Positions 16,688 through 25,968 of a stretch of 64,000 nt of DNA are shown here, one piece after another. Below the pieces are notes generated by a model. It saw only the letters and a program-made list of their open reading frames with translations, had not been told where the DNA came from and ran no database searches. The DNA is from Erythrobacter sp. EC-HK427. GTDB lineage: Bacteria; Pseudomonadota; Alphaproteobacteria; Sphingomonadales; Sphingomonadaceae. The stretch spans positions 748,292 through 812,291 of the forward strand of contig NZ_LR701479.1 of NCBI RefSeq assembly GCF_902498745.1. The letters run 5' to 3'. Every line of letters begins with the position of its first letter. Within the stretch, counting starts at the first letter, position 1. Position numbers and translations under genes: made by a program.

Positions 16688-17616
16688 GCAGCGCGCCGGT
16701 TCGCATTGCTATAGCCGGACTGGGCAAAATCGCGCGTGATCAACATCTGCCCGCGATTGCCGGGAGCGACACCTTCGCCCTTGTCGCCACAGTCGATCCG
16801 ACAAGCCCGCCTGCCGGGAATACGCCGCATTTTGCCGATCTGGATGGGCTGCTCGCCAGCGATATCGCCGTTGATGCTGTCGCCGTCTGCTGCCCCCCGC
16901 GCGCCCGTGCTGCGCTGGCGCGGCAGGCGCTGGAAGCAGGCAAGCACGTCCTCCTGGAAAAGCCGCCAGCCGCAACTATGGCCGAGGCAGAGGCGCTGGC
17001 AGCGCTGGCCGAGGAACAGGGCGTGACGATCTTTGCCGCGTGGCATTCCCGCTTTGCTGCCGGGGTCGAACCGGCGCGCGCGTGGCTCGACGGGCGGACG
17101 ATCCGCGCCGTGCACATCGATTGGCGCGAGGATGTGCGGGTGTGGCATCCGGGGCAGGCGTGGATTTTCGAACAGGATGGCTTCGGCGTGTTCGACCCGG
17201 CGATCAACGCACTGTCCATCGCGACCGCGATTCTGCCCGAAGCGCTGACGGTCCATTCTGCCACGCTCGACATTCCCGCCAATTGCGCTGCGCCGATTGC
17301 CGGGGACGTGGCGATGGCGACAGCATCGGGCGTGCCGGTCACGATGGGGATGGATTTCCTGCAAACCGGCCCGCAGACATGGGACATCACAGTGGAAACC
17401 GATGCCGGAGTGCTAACCCTGTCCAAAGGCGGCAGCGTGCTGCAAGTGGATGGCGAGACGCTGGCAGGCGAAGACCACGAATATCCTGACCTTTACGTGC
17501 GATTTGCCGAATGTATCGCTGCCGGGCGCAGCGAAATCGATCTGGCTCCACTCGCGTTGGTGGAAAAGGCGCTGACTATCGGGGAAAGGCGAGACGCCCC
17601 GCCTTTCCACGAATAG
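16684..17616 (+). CDS. L-arabinose/D-galactose 1-dehydrogenase (Gfo/Idh/MocA family)
   Basis: A 310-residue oxidoreductase with an N-terminal Rossmann motif (IAGLGKIARDQHLPAI, near residues 8-23) and the catalytic EKPP motif near residue 92. Residues 110-190 (AWHSRFAAGVEPA, then EDVRVWHPGQAWIFE and FDPAINALSI) closely follow Azospirillum brasilense AraA, which oxidises L-arabinose and D-galactose to lactones with NAD(P). It starts with GTG overlapping the FAH-family stop. With GH43, GH51 and aldose epimerase nearby, oxidation of liberated L-arabinose is the most likely role. Lactonase, arabonate dehydratase and semialdehyde dehydrogenase are not in the window. Confidence 0.88.
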   Translation: MSSAPVRIAIAGLGKIARDQHLPAIAGSDTFALVATVDPTSPPAGNTPHFADLDGLLASDIAVDAVAVCCPPRARAALARQALEAGKHVLLEKPPAATMAEAEALAALAEEQGVTIFAAWHSRFAAGVEPARAWLDGRTIRAVHIDWREDVRVWHPGQAWIFEQDGFGVFDPAINALSIATAILPEALTVHSATLDIPANCAAPIAGDVAMATASGVPVTMGMDFLQTGPQTWDITVETDAGVLTLSKGGSVLQVDGETLAGEDHEYPDLYVRFAECIAAGRSEIDLAPLALVEKALTIGERRDAPPFHE

Positions 17617-17631
17617 CGCGGACTCCAGCTA

Positions 17632-19194
17632 TTATTGCAGCGCCAACACCGCGACGGATTTGGCGGGCAATTGCACGGTCACTTGCCCGCCGGAAACCCG
17701 CCCGCTGATCGGCTGCAACGTCACAGCATCGGGATCATCGAAAGTGTTGATCGAATTGACATTTGCGCCCGTCATCACGCGGCCATGCGCGCTCGACACC
17801 GATCGGTCGCCAAGTTCGATAGCGATTTCCCGCTCCTCGCGCGGGTCGAGATTGACCAGTGCGACGTGCAAGGTGCCGGTCGTATCGCGGAAAGCGATGG
17901 CATCTACGCCCGGCAAAGTCAGCGCGCCGCGGACATATTCGCCCGCGTCAAATTCCACCGGCACCAGCGTCGCATCCTGCATCGGCAGATAGAGCTCGTG
18001 CACATAATAGGTGGGCGTCAGCACCATGCGCGGGCCATCAGTCAGGATCAGCGCCTGCAACACATTGACCATTTGCGCGATGTTGGCGCCTCGCACACGG
18101 TCCCCGTGGCGGGCGAAGATGTTGAAATTGAGCGCAGCCAGAATGCCATCGCGCAAGCTGTTCTGCTGTTGCAGGAAGCCCTGCTGCGTGCCGGGATCCT
18201 CGGCCAGCCACACGCCCCATTCGTCCACCACCAGCGCCACTTCCCTTTCCGGATCGTAACGGTCCATGATTTCCGAATGCAGCCGGATGCGCCGGTCCAT
18301 ATCGAGGGTGGTGGAAAGGATCAGCGCATAATCATCCTCGCTGAATTCAGTGCTGGGCAGCGAGGGCGGCCATTGCGGCACGGTGTAGCTGTGCAGCGAA
18401 AGGCCTTCGATGGACCAGCTCCAGTCGCGCCCGGCCCAAGCCGCCATCACGGCTTCGGTATAGCGGGTATCGGCATCACTCGGCCCCACGGCGACGCGCT
18501 CCATCGTCCGCTCGCCGGTTTGCGCAGCGTTGTAGTTGCGATCAAACCGCGCGTGGCGCTTGAGCAGATCGACATAATGCTCGGGCCGCATGTTCCCGCC
18601 GCATCCCCAGCTTTCATTGCCGATGCCCAGAAAGCGCACTTCATATTGCTCAGGGTGGCCGTTCGCCGCGCGTTCCTGCCCGGCGCTGCTCTGCTCGTCG
18701 GCGGTCATATAAGCCATCCAGTCGGCGGCCTCCTGAATGGTGCCCGATCCGACATTGACCGAGATGAACGCCTCTGCGCCGATCTGGTCGATAAAGTCAT
18801 AGAATTCGTTGGTGCCGAACGTGTTCGGTTCCAGCGCGCCGCCCCAATTGGCGTTCACCGTCGTGCGGCGATCCGGCCCCACCCCGTCGCGCCAATGATA
18901 CTCGTCGGCAAAGCAGCCGCCGGGGTAGCGGACATTGGGCACGCGAATGTGGCGCAGCGCCTCGACGACATCGGTGCGGATGCCCCTGACATTGGGGATT
19001 GTGCTGTCCTGCCCCACCCACACGCCGCCATAGATCCCTTCGCCCAGATGCTCGGCGAACTGGCCGAAGAGGTGGCGGCTGAGATGCGGACCTTCGGCCT
19101 CGGTATTCACGGTGACGGTGACATCCTGCGCCACGGCAGGGCTTGCCACCAGCAGAGCCGCGGCGGCGATAGCGACAGCCGGGCGCCGAGTCAT
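17632..19194 (-). CDS. Secreted GH51 alpha-L-arabinofuranosidase
   Basis: A 520-residue protein with a signal peptide (residues 1-22, ending AVAQ). GH51 motifs include the N-terminal LSRHLFGQFAEHLGEGIYGG, the acid/base Glu194 in GIGNESWGCGG, and the nucleophile Glu325 in VDEWGVW. A C-terminal beta-sandwich follows (about residues 400-520). It releases L-arabinofuranose from arabinan, arabinoxylan or arabinosylated xyloglucan. Export is notable, since many GH51 enzymes are cytoplasmic. Its start overlaps the stop of the aldose epimerase gene (ATGA), and it is convergent with the 1-dehydrogenase gene. Confidence 0.95.
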   Translation of the reverse strand: MTRRPAVAIAAAALLVASPAVAQDVTVTVNTEAEGPHLSRHLFGQFAEHLGEGIYGGVWVGQDSTIPNVRGIRTDVVEALRHIRVPNVRYPGGCFADEYHWRDGVGPDRRTTVNANWGGALEPNTFGTNEFYDFIDQIGAEAFISVNVGSGTIQEAADWMAYMTADEQSSAGQERAANGHPEQYEVRFLGIGNESWGCGGNMRPEHYVDLLKRHARFDRNYNAAQTGERTMERVAVGPSDADTRYTEAVMAAWAGRDWSWSIEGLSLHSYTVPQWPPSLPSTEFSEDDYALILSTTLDMDRRIRLHSEIMDRYDPEREVALVVDEWGVWLAEDPGTQQGFLQQQNSLRDGILAALNFNIFARHGDRVRGANIAQMVNVLQALILTDGPRMVLTPTYYVHELYLPMQDATLVPVEFDAGEYVRGALTLPGVDAIAFRDTTGTLHVALVNLDPREEREIAIELGDRSVSSAHGRVMTGANVNSINTFDDPDAVTLQPISGRVSGGQVTVQLPAKSVAVLALQ

Positions 19195-20345
19195 TCGCCC
19201 GCTCCCGGCACAATGCTCACCCGGTAAATCATCTCATGGCGATAGGTTTCGCCCGCCTCAATCCGCGCGGAAATGAACGCAGGCTGGTTGGGCGCATCGG
19301 GGTACTTCTGTGGCTCGAGCGCAATGCCATCGCCCATGCGATAGATCTGCCCGTCCCGCCCGCGCACGGTGCCATCGAGGAAGTTGCCGGTGTAGAACTG
19401 GAGGCCGGGCTCTGTGCTCAGCACTTCCAGCATCCGCCCGCTTTCCGTGTCAACCAGCCTTGCGGCCAGCTCCGGCGTCGCCGTCACCCCCTTGTCGAGC
19501 GCGAAGTTGTGATCGTAGCCGCGCCCCAGCACCAGTTGTTCGTCACGGCCATCGCGCAGCCCGGCTTCGATCAGCCGCCAATCGGTGAAATCGAAGTGCG
19601 TGCCCGCCACGGGGCGCAATTCTCCGGTGGGGATCAGGAACTGGTCTACCGGCGTATAGGAGGAAGCAGGGATCATCAAATGATGGCCCATGGCATCGCG
19701 TTCCGAGCCTGCTCCGGCCAGATTGAACAGCGCATGATTGGTCATATTGACAATGGTGGGCGCATCGCTTGTCGCTTCGAACACGATGCCCAGATCGCCA
19801 CCGTGGTCCAGCGTGTATGTCACCCGCACATCCAGATTGCCGGGATAACCCTGATCGCCATCCGGACTGCGCAGTGCCATCGTGACCGAAGCGACCGGCC
19901 CGTCGCTCACCGAAACAATTTCCCACACGCGCTTGTCAAAACCAGTGGTGCCGCCATGCAGCGAATTGGGATCGTCATTGGCGGTGAGCGTGTACTCCTC
20001 GCCATCAAGCGCGAAGCGCGCCCCGGCGATGCGGTTGGCATAGCGGCCCACGGTCACGCCGAAATAGTTCGGGAACGCCTCATATTCTGCCGCGGTGTCG
20101 AAACCCAAAGTGATGTCGGCAAAGTTGCCATCCCGGTCGTTTGCTTCGAACGCCTGCAAGGTTGCGCCATAGGTGATGATGGTCGCGCGTACGCCGCGAT
20201 CGTTGGAGAGCGTTACACCCTCGATCGCCGTCCCGTCCGCAAGCTGCCCCATGGCATGACGCTCCGCCGTGGTCTGCGCCAGCGCAGGCGCGCTCATCAT
20301 GGTTGCCGCGAGCCATAGCCCGCACGCTGCCGATTTCCCTTGCAT
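19191..20345 (-). CDS. Periplasmic aldose 1-epimerase
   Basis: A 384-residue protein with a signal peptide (residues 1-24, ending ALAQ) and the mutarotase domain. It contains [13 protein letters not shown] near residue 85, [13 protein letters not shown] near residue 115, [12 protein letters not shown] near residue 190, and [14 protein letters not shown] near the C-terminus. It interconverts sugar anomers, which would speed transport or oxidation of arabinose, galactose and xylose released outside the cytoplasm. The ATG at 20345 is preferred because GGAGG is upstream; the frame further upstream lacks a signal peptide. The 15-base palindrome at 20363-20377 is right before it. It is translationally coupled to the GH51 gene. 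Confidence 0.93.
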   Translation of the reverse strand: MQGKSAACGLWLAATMMSAPALAQTTAERHAMGQLADGTAIEGVTLSNDRGVRATIITYGATLQAFEANDRDGNFADITLGFDTAAEYEAFPNYFGVTVGRYANRIAGARFALDGEEYTLTANDDPNSLHGGTTGFDKRVWEIVSVSDGPVASVTMALRSPDGDQGYPGNLDVRVTYTLDHGGDLGIVFEATSDAPTIVNMTNHALFNLAGAGSERDAMGHHLMIPASSYTPVDQFLIPTGELRPVAGTHFDFTDWRLIEAGLRDGRDEQLVLGRGYDHNFALDKGVTATPELAARLVDTESGRMLEVLSTEPGLQFYTGNFLDGTVRGRDGQIYRMGDGIALEPQKYPDAPNQPAFISARIEAGETYRHEMIYRVSIVPGAGE

Positions 20346-20362
20346 TCGATCCTCCACCCTTA

Positions 20363-20377
20363 TGACTTTATTAGTCA
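20363..20377. promoter_or_regulatory. Palindrome before the epimerase-GH51 operon
   Basis: TGACT and AGTCA form perfect inverted arms around TTATT, 18 bases upstream of the epimerase start codon. The position fits an operator of the epimerase-GH51 operon. It matches neither the LacI nor the FadR sites in this window. The rest of the 372-base gap to the transaldolase gene shows no gene or clear motif. Confidence 0.35.
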
Positions 20378-20717
20378 GAGTAATCGTGGATGCGCGATTG
20401 GGCAATCCCGTCTATGGCCATACTGGAGCCATGGCGTTGCCGCTCACCAAGTCCTTAGCCAGCGTCGCGCCGTGTCCCGGGCAAGTCACAACGACACTTG
20501 CCGAGGCAGTCATCAGGGCAGACAATTCTCTCCTGCATTAGCGCTATCAGAGCAGCACGCAGTCGAAAAGTTGAGACTGGTCGGTCAATGGCTGCACGCC
20601 ATGCACGGGCCTTTGCGTATTGAAGGCGGGAAATCCTGTCCGCCGGGGTGGCGCCGGGCGTGCGGGATTGCCTATAGCGGAGGCACATTGGTCAGTAGCC
20701 CGAAAGTGATTCCCACC

Positions 20718-21371
20718 ATGAAATTCTTCGCCGACACCGCCGAACTGGACGATATCCGTGATCTTGCCGCCACCGGCCTGCTCGACGGGGTGACGACCAA
20801 TCCCTCGCTGATCGCCAAATCAGGGCGCGACTTCATGGAGGTGACGCGGGAGATTTGCGCGATTGTCGACGGCCCAGTGAGCGCCGAAGTCGTCGCACTC
20901 GATCACGCGACCATGATGAAAGAGGCCGAAGTGCTGCGCAGAATCGCGGACAATGTCTGCATCAAGGTGCCGCTGACGGTGGACGGGTTGAAGACCTGCA
21001 AGGCGCTCACCGATGACGGCACGATGGTGAATGTCACGCTGTGCTTCTCCGCCAACCAGGCGCTGCTGGCGGCGAAAGCGGGGGCGACCTTCGTCTCGCC
21101 CTTCGTCGGACGGCATGATGATAACGGCATGGACGGGATGGATCTGATCCGCGACATCCGGCTGATCTACGACAATTACGCGTTCGAGACCGAAATCCTC
21201 GTCGCCAGCGTGCGCCACGTCGTCCACGTGCTGGAAAGCGCGCGCATCGGCGCCGACGTAATGACCGCGCCGCCCAAGGTGATCCACGCGCTGTTCAACC
21301 ATGTACTGACCGACAAGGGCATTGACGGCTTCCTGAAGGATTGGGCGAGCACGGGGCAGTCGATTTTGTAG
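20718..21371 (+). CDS. tal: Transaldolase, short (FSA-like) type
   Basis: A 217-residue protein, the usual length of the short transaldolase/fructose-6-phosphate aldolase subfamily. It opens with [13 protein letters not shown] and contains [13 protein letters not shown] near residue 24, the Schiff-base Lys83 in VCIKVPLT, and [24 protein letters not shown] near residue 110. It transfers a dihydroxyacetone unit in the non-oxidative pentose phosphate pathway in the cytoplasm. It lies beside the hemicellulose locus, so it may process pentose carbon, but it is monocistronic and the assignment to that locus is inference. Confidence 0.93.
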   Translation: MKFFADTAELDDIRDLAATGLLDGVTTNPSLIAKSGRDFMEVTREICAIVDGPVSAEVVALDHATMMKEAEVLRRIADNVCIKVPLTVDGLKTCKALTDDGTMVNVTLCFSANQALLAAKAGATFVSPFVGRHDDNGMDGMDLIRDIRLIYDNYAFETEILVASVRHVVHVLESARIGADVMTAPPKVIHALFNHVLTDKGIDGFLKDWASTGQSIL

Positions 21372-21470
21372 GAGCGTAAAGCCGTCCAGCGAGTAAATCT
21401 GCGCATTGACATAGCCTTGTTGTTACGCGAATTTGCTCGCTGAAGTCCAACGGGCTGAATGGGGGGCAAT

Positions 21471-22955
21471 ATGAGATTTTTCTTCGCTTTCGCGGCTGGT
21501 GCGGTTTTTTGTTTCTCGTCAGCTTCCTCAGCCCAAGTCGTACCACCCGCGCCCTTCAATAACTCCGCAAACGAGCTTGCGGTAGAACTGGAGCGCGAGT
21601 TTCACGACTTCCTCGGATCATGCAATCTCCCTAACCCGCTTGAACTGCGCCGGATGCAGCGGACGAGCGATGGTGGCATCAAGCGGGATGGCAATGCGAG
21701 GGCGACAGTCTCCTCGATTGCTCCACCGGTTATCCGCGAACTCCGGTTGACTGATCCGTCCCCCCGCTTGGTCCAAGAACCATGGGATGCAACGATTGGC
21801 CAACTCTTTGCATTTGTCGGATCAGAAGCTCACTTTTCGGCGCGTAGGGCCGATAGGCTGGAGCCCACGCTCGCCTTGCGGCAGGATTCACTCGATATCG
21901 CTTTTGTCGATTCTTACAGTTCGCGTGACTACCGCACGACGTGCGCCAGCTTTGTCTCCGCCTATGCCGATGCGAATGGCGGCTTTTCTCTTCCTTTCGC
22001 CACCATTCGCGCCAATATCGAGGCTTCGACCGACAACGCTGACGTAAGCAGTCTGCACGTTGTCAACGGGGTCTTCCAGTCTCCGGTCTGGTCGATGTGG
22101 ACACGGCAGGGGGCCGCTCCGGGAGAGACCGAACGCAACAGGTTCTTTGCCGGAATGCTGTTCTGGAATTGGCGTCTCGGACAGGGTGCTAGCCAGCCCG
22201 GGCCCGCCAATTCGCAAATTCTTTCAAGGTTCCAAGGGACAGTAGTCTATCGGCGGAGCCAATCGTCCGCCAATCTACAAGCACAGGGTAGCTTTGATGC
22301 CGGACTATCGATTCCCCTGATTACACGCGGGCGAACCTCGGCAAGCGCAGGGGCGAGCTTTAGCGAACAGCTCAAAGTCCGGGATTTCAGCATTTATATC
22401 GATGATAGGCAGGGAGCAGTGAGTTATGCCGCTATCCCGCCCGCAGCGAACTTGGCATCCGAGATCAGGGATTTGGCTGACTTCAACAAGCCAGATTACC
22501 AGGACGAAGGACGCCTTTCAGGCCCCAATGGACGCGTGACTATCGCCGGAAACGGCTTCCCAACGCAGCTTTGCGGAAGAGGTGCCTGGACAATCACCGA
22601 AGGTGTTAGTTTGACAGAAGAGAGCGCGGTTCTCTCCCTCGCCGATGTTGCTCTTGGTCGTGATGAGCAGGGAAATGTCACCTGCGAGTTCTCGCTTGCT
22701 TATCGTGCGCCTAATGATTCGAGCAGAAGGTTTTCCTACCTCCCCACGCTCCGTTCTCGCACCGCGATCGACAATGTGCATCTGGTGTTGCGTCTGCCGG
22801 CAATCGTATTTGACAGGGTTGCCGAAGCCGAGACACCTCCGTCTGAAACTGAACAGCCTTCTACTCCTCCGACAGAACAGCCACCTGTCGAAGAGACCGA
22901 TAGTCCCGAAACCGAAGGATCCGATGAAAGCGAAGAGGTTGAGGCGGGCAATTAG
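21471..22955 (+). CDS. Secreted protein of unknown function with acidic tail
   Basis: About 494 residues with a signal peptide (residues 1-22, ending SSAQ). I recognise no known family. The central part is rich in Ser, Ala, Asn and Arg and looks like a mixed soluble fold. It has two cysteines near residues 48 and 150 and two more near 365 and 400 that could form disulphides. The last 50 residues are low in complexity and very acidic (Pro/Thr/Glu repeats ending in EEVEAGN). The ATG at 21471 is favoured by the G-run before it and the hydrophobic N-terminus; an in-frame ATG at 21459 adds four residues. Base composition is less GC-rich than its neighbours, which may indicate transfer. Confidence 0.75.
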   Translation: MRFFFAFAAGAVFCFSSASSAQVVPPAPFNNSANELAVELEREFHDFLGSCNLPNPLELRRMQRTSDGGIKRDGNARATVSSIAPPVIRELRLTDPSPRLVQEPWDATIGQLFAFVGSEAHFSARRADRLEPTLALRQDSLDIAFVDSYSSRDYRTTCASFVSAYADANGGFSLPFATIRANIEASTDNADVSSLHVVNGVFQSPVWSMWTRQGAAPGETERNRFFAGMLFWNWRLGQGASQPGPANSQILSRFQGTVVYRRSQSSANLQAQGSFDAGLSIPLITRGRTSASAGASFSEQLKVRDFSIYIDDRQGAVSYAAIPPAANLASEIRDLADFNKPDYQDEGRLSGPNGRVTIAGNGFPTQLCGRGAWTITEGVSLTEESAVLSLADVALGRDEQGNVTCEFSLAYRAPNDSSRRFSYLPTLRSRTAIDNVHLVLRLPAIVFDRVAEAETPPSETEQPSTPPTEQPPVEETDSPETEGSDESEEVEAGN

Positions 22956-22966
22956 CCCCTAACGCC

Positions 22967-24595
22967 CTACCCGCCCAGAACGCCCACGGCCTTTTCGCCG
23001 ATATGCTTCGCAATAAACTGGTCGCGCAGTTTGAACTTCTGGATTTTGCCCGAACCGGTCAGCGGCCATTCGGTCACTTCTTCCCAATAGGCCGGGCATT
23101 TCTGCGGCGCGATTTGCGAGCGGCAGAAGGCGCGCAGCGCTTCCGGATCAAAGGCGTGGCCTTCGTTCATGCGCACACAGGCCGCCACCGCTTCGCCCAG
23201 CACCTCGTCCGGAACGCCGAACACCGCGCATTCGGCGACGCCCTCATGCTCGGCGAGGACGTTTTCGATTTCCGCCGGGAACAGGTTTTCGCCGCCGCGA
23301 ATGATCATTTCCTTCACGCGGCCGGTGATGCGGACAAAGCCGCGATCATCCATCGTGCCGAGGTCGCCGGTGTGCAGCCAGCCGTCGCTATCGATCGCCT
23401 CGGCGGTCGCTTCGGGGTTTTCGTGATAGCCGAGCATGGTGGCGTAGGAACGCGAGCGGATTTCGCCGACTACGCCGCAATCGACGATTGCGTTGGTGGC
23501 GGGATCGAAAATCCCGACTTCGCAGCCCAGAGCCGGGCGGCCGATGGTGGTGGTGATGTCTTCCACCGAATCAGTGGGCCGCGCGCTGGTGATGACGGGG
23601 CTGCTCTCGGTCTGGCCGTAAGCGACCAGCGCCTTCGCCCCCAGCACCGCTTCGGCCGCCTTGGCGAGTTCGGGCGCAACCATTGCGCCACCCATGCCGA
23701 TCAGCCGCATGGAGGAAAGGTCACGCGGGTTCGCCCGCTGGGTCGCGATCATTGCCACCGCCATGGTCGGCACGGCGAGAGTCCAGCTGACTTTCTCCGC
23801 CTCGATAATCGCCAATGCGGCATTGGGCTCAAAGAAGGGTAGCGGGATATATTTGGTCGCGCTTTGCAGCGATCCGAGCACGCCCATCGAACAGCCCATG
23901 GTGTGGAACAGCGGCGTGAGGCCAATGGTTGATTGGCGCGCGGGCAAATCGCCGCTCTTGATAAAGAGGCGGGCATTGTTGGTGATGTTGCGGTGCGAAA
24001 GCACGACGCCCTTGGGAAAGCCGGTCGTGCCCGAGGTATACTGGATTTGCGCCGGATCGTGCGCGCTCACTTCGGGCAGCGTGCCCGAGGGATCGGTGAA
24101 CATCGCCGCCGCATCGTGCATATCGATGACTTCGCGCACATGGGGAATGTCCGCACACACAGCGCGGCCGATTTCCGCCACAGGATTGCCGCGCACTTCC
24201 TTGATCAGGAACAGCGCCACGCTGCCCGACTGGCGCAGCACGTAATCAAGCTCGCGCTTCTGGTAAGCCGGGTTGACCGTCACCAGCGTCAGGCCCGCCA
24301 GCGCGCAGGCATATTCGACCAGCACCCATTCGGGGATGTTCGGCCCCCACACAGCGATCCGCTCGCCCGGATGGAAGCGGGTGGCAAATCCCTTGGCCAA
24401 GCGCTCGGCATCGTTGAGCAGTTCGGCATAGGTCCAGCGGCGACCGGTGGTGCCGTCCATCTTGCCTTCGACCAGCGCCTCGGCATCGCCATTTTGGGCC
24501 GCCTGTTCGCGCAGCAGCCCCCCGATTGTCGTATCGAGGATTTCCTCGCCCGCATACCAGTCACAATGGGCCTTAACGAGGCGCTGCTCGGTCAT
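22967..24595 (-). CDS. AMP-binding fatty acyl-CoA synthetase
   Basis: A 542-residue member of the ANL adenylating superfamily. The P-loop-like motif YTSGTTGFPKGV is near residue 189, the A5-like YGQTESSPVI near residue 323, and the hinge motif TGDLGTMDDRGFVRITGR near residue 410. The catalytic Lys is in LTGSGKIQKFKLRDQ near residue 515. It activates a carboxylic acid, probably a medium- or long-chain fatty acid, with ATP and CoA. It appears monocistronic on the minus strand. Close relatives are annotated fatty-acyl-CoA synthase; substrate is inferred. Confidence 0.92.
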   Translation of the reverse strand: MTEQRLVKAHCDWYAGEEILDTTIGGLLREQAAQNGDAEALVEGKMDGTTGRRWTYAELLNDAERLAKGFATRFHPGERIAVWGPNIPEWVLVEYACALAGLTLVTVNPAYQKRELDYVLRQSGSVALFLIKEVRGNPVAEIGRAVCADIPHVREVIDMHDAAAMFTDPSGTLPEVSAHDPAQIQYTSGTTGFPKGVVLSHRNITNNARLFIKSGDLPARQSTIGLTPLFHTMGCSMGVLGSLQSATKYIPLPFFEPNAALAIIEAEKVSWTLAVPTMAVAMIATQRANPRDLSSMRLIGMGGAMVAPELAKAAEAVLGAKALVAYGQTESSPVITSARPTDSVEDITTTIGRPALGCEVGIFDPATNAIVDCGVVGEIRSRSYATMLGYHENPEATAEAIDSDGWLHTGDLGTMDDRGFVRITGRVKEMIIRGGENLFPAEIENVLAEHEGVAECAVFGVPDEVLGEAVAACVRMNEGHAFDPEALRAFCRSQIAPQKCPAYWEEVTEWPLTGSGKIQKFKLRDQFIAKHIGEKAVGVLGG

Positions 24596-24706
24596 CTGTC
24601 TCTCCGTTAGTGGTCGGCCCGCTCATCAGCGCAGCGGGCTCTCTTGTCGATGAAACACTATACCCAAGGCGCCGCCGCAACCAAGCGGATTCGGACGCGC
24701 GCGCGA

Positions 24707-25573
24707 TCAGAGTCGGGCGGCGTAGAGAGCCAGCAGGTTCGCCCAAGCCCGGTCGGCCTCGTCCTGCGCGTAGGCGGGGCTGTCGAGCACCGTCCAGCCG
24801 TGATCGCCGTCATACACCTCGACGCTCACCTGCGCCTGCGCCGCGCTCGCAGCGGCCTGCAATTGCGGCACCATTTCGGCGCGCTGTGCCGCGTCATCGC
24901 GCGCTTCACCGATCAATACACCGGTATCGGCGGGCAGACCTGCCAGCAGATTGACCGGCGCCATCGCCTCGCCGCGCGTCAGCCCGCCGCTGTGGAAGCT
25001 GCCCGCGGCTTTGATGCGGCTCGGCACTGCGGAGGCTGCGTAGATCGTCCAACTGCCCGTCATGCAATAGCCCTGATTGCCGATGCCGCGTGCACTATCG
25101 ACTTCGTCCTGCGCGTCGAGCCATGCGACAACGCTGGCCGCTGTGCGCATGACATTTTCAGGCGTGTTCGCTTCCCGCCACGGGCCGACCCGGTTCCAGC
25201 CATCATTGCTCCGCCAGTCGTCGAAATCGGCGAACTGCTGACCCGCCACCGAGCGGTAATAGGGATTGGCCACCAGCACGGCATAGCCCGCTTCGGCCAG
25301 CCGCTGTCCCATGGCGATTTTGGCAGGGCGCAGGCCCGCAATGTCGGGCCACAGAATGACACCGGGGTTGCGTTCCCCCGCGCGGTGCAGAAACACGCCG
25401 TCCATCGTGCCGCCATCGGCAGCGAAAGAGACATCGCGCCGGGTTACGCCGCCAGAAACTTCCATGGCGCCGCCCACGGGTGCGCAGGCAGCGAGGGCTC
25501 CGGCGGTTCCGAAGGCCCCGAACTGGCGACGGGTTATCGCCACCTTGGCGTTAAAATGCTGTTCGTCGCACAT
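24707..25573 (-). CDS. Dienelactone hydrolase family protein, Tat signal
   Basis: A 288-residue alpha/beta hydrolase of the dienelactone hydrolase family. The N-terminus has a twin-arginine motif (ITRRQFGAFG, near residue 13) and a lipobox-like LAAC near residue 30, so it is probably an exported, possibly lipidated protein. The nucleophile is the cysteine in NQGYCMTGSW near residue 152; the later Asp and His (DGDHGWTVLD near residue 255) complete the triad. The family hydrolyses dienelactones and related esters, normally in the cytoplasm. Tat export is unusual for the family. Substrate unknown. Confidence 0.88.
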   Translation of the reverse strand: MCDEQHFNAKVAITRRQFGAFGTAGALAACAPVGGAMEVSGGVTRRDVSFAADGGTMDGVFLHRAGERNPGVILWPDIAGLRPAKIAMGQRLAEAGYAVLVANPYYRSVAGQQFADFDDWRSNDGWNRVGPWREANTPENVMRTAASVVAWLDAQDEVDSARGIGNQGYCMTGSWTIYAASAVPSRIKAAGSFHSGGLTRGEAMAPVNLLAGLPADTGVLIGEARDDAAQRAEMVPQLQAAASAAQAQVSVEVYDGDHGWTVLDSPAYAQDEADRAWANLLALYAARL

Positions 25574-25669
25574 ATCCGGTTCTCCTGAAGTCTACCCGCC
25601 AACGCAGGGGCAGGTGGGATGTTCCACCGGTCGCTATGGTTGGCAAGAGACTTCGGAGCGCGCGCCGGA

Positions 25670-25801
25670 TCAGTTACCGATTCGCCCGCGGCGCAAATCA
25701 CGCTGCCGCTTGCGCCGACGCAGCAGCGCGGCGATTCCCCAGCCTACCAGCAGCAGGACAAAGGCGATCAAGATATAAGCGATCAGGACACGAATCTGCA
25801 C
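25670..25801 (-). CDS. Small single-pass membrane protein
   Basis: A 43-residue protein starting with GTG. One hydrophobic segment covers about residues 5-26, followed by a strongly basic tail (RRRKRQRDLRRGR). GGGGAG lies four bases upstream of the GTG, a good ribosome binding site. The positive-inside rule puts the C-terminus in the cytoplasm. No function can be read. It lies between a hydrolase gene and the nitronate monooxygenase gene, with no overlap. Confidence 0.5.
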   Translation of the reverse strand: MQIRVLIAYILIAFVLLLVGWGIAALLRRRKRQRDLRRGRIGN

Positions 25802-25968
25802 ATTGCTCCCCTTTGCAAATGGCGGCGCGACCCACGATGTTGCGATGCAGCATGATTAGCGGAGATTGTGCGGCAAGGGAAACGAAATTTTACAATTTGC
25901 GGTGCGATGAGGCAGAATTTCTACGGGTTGGCCCTTAGCCCGCCAGACCATTTGTAAAGCCTGCGCGC

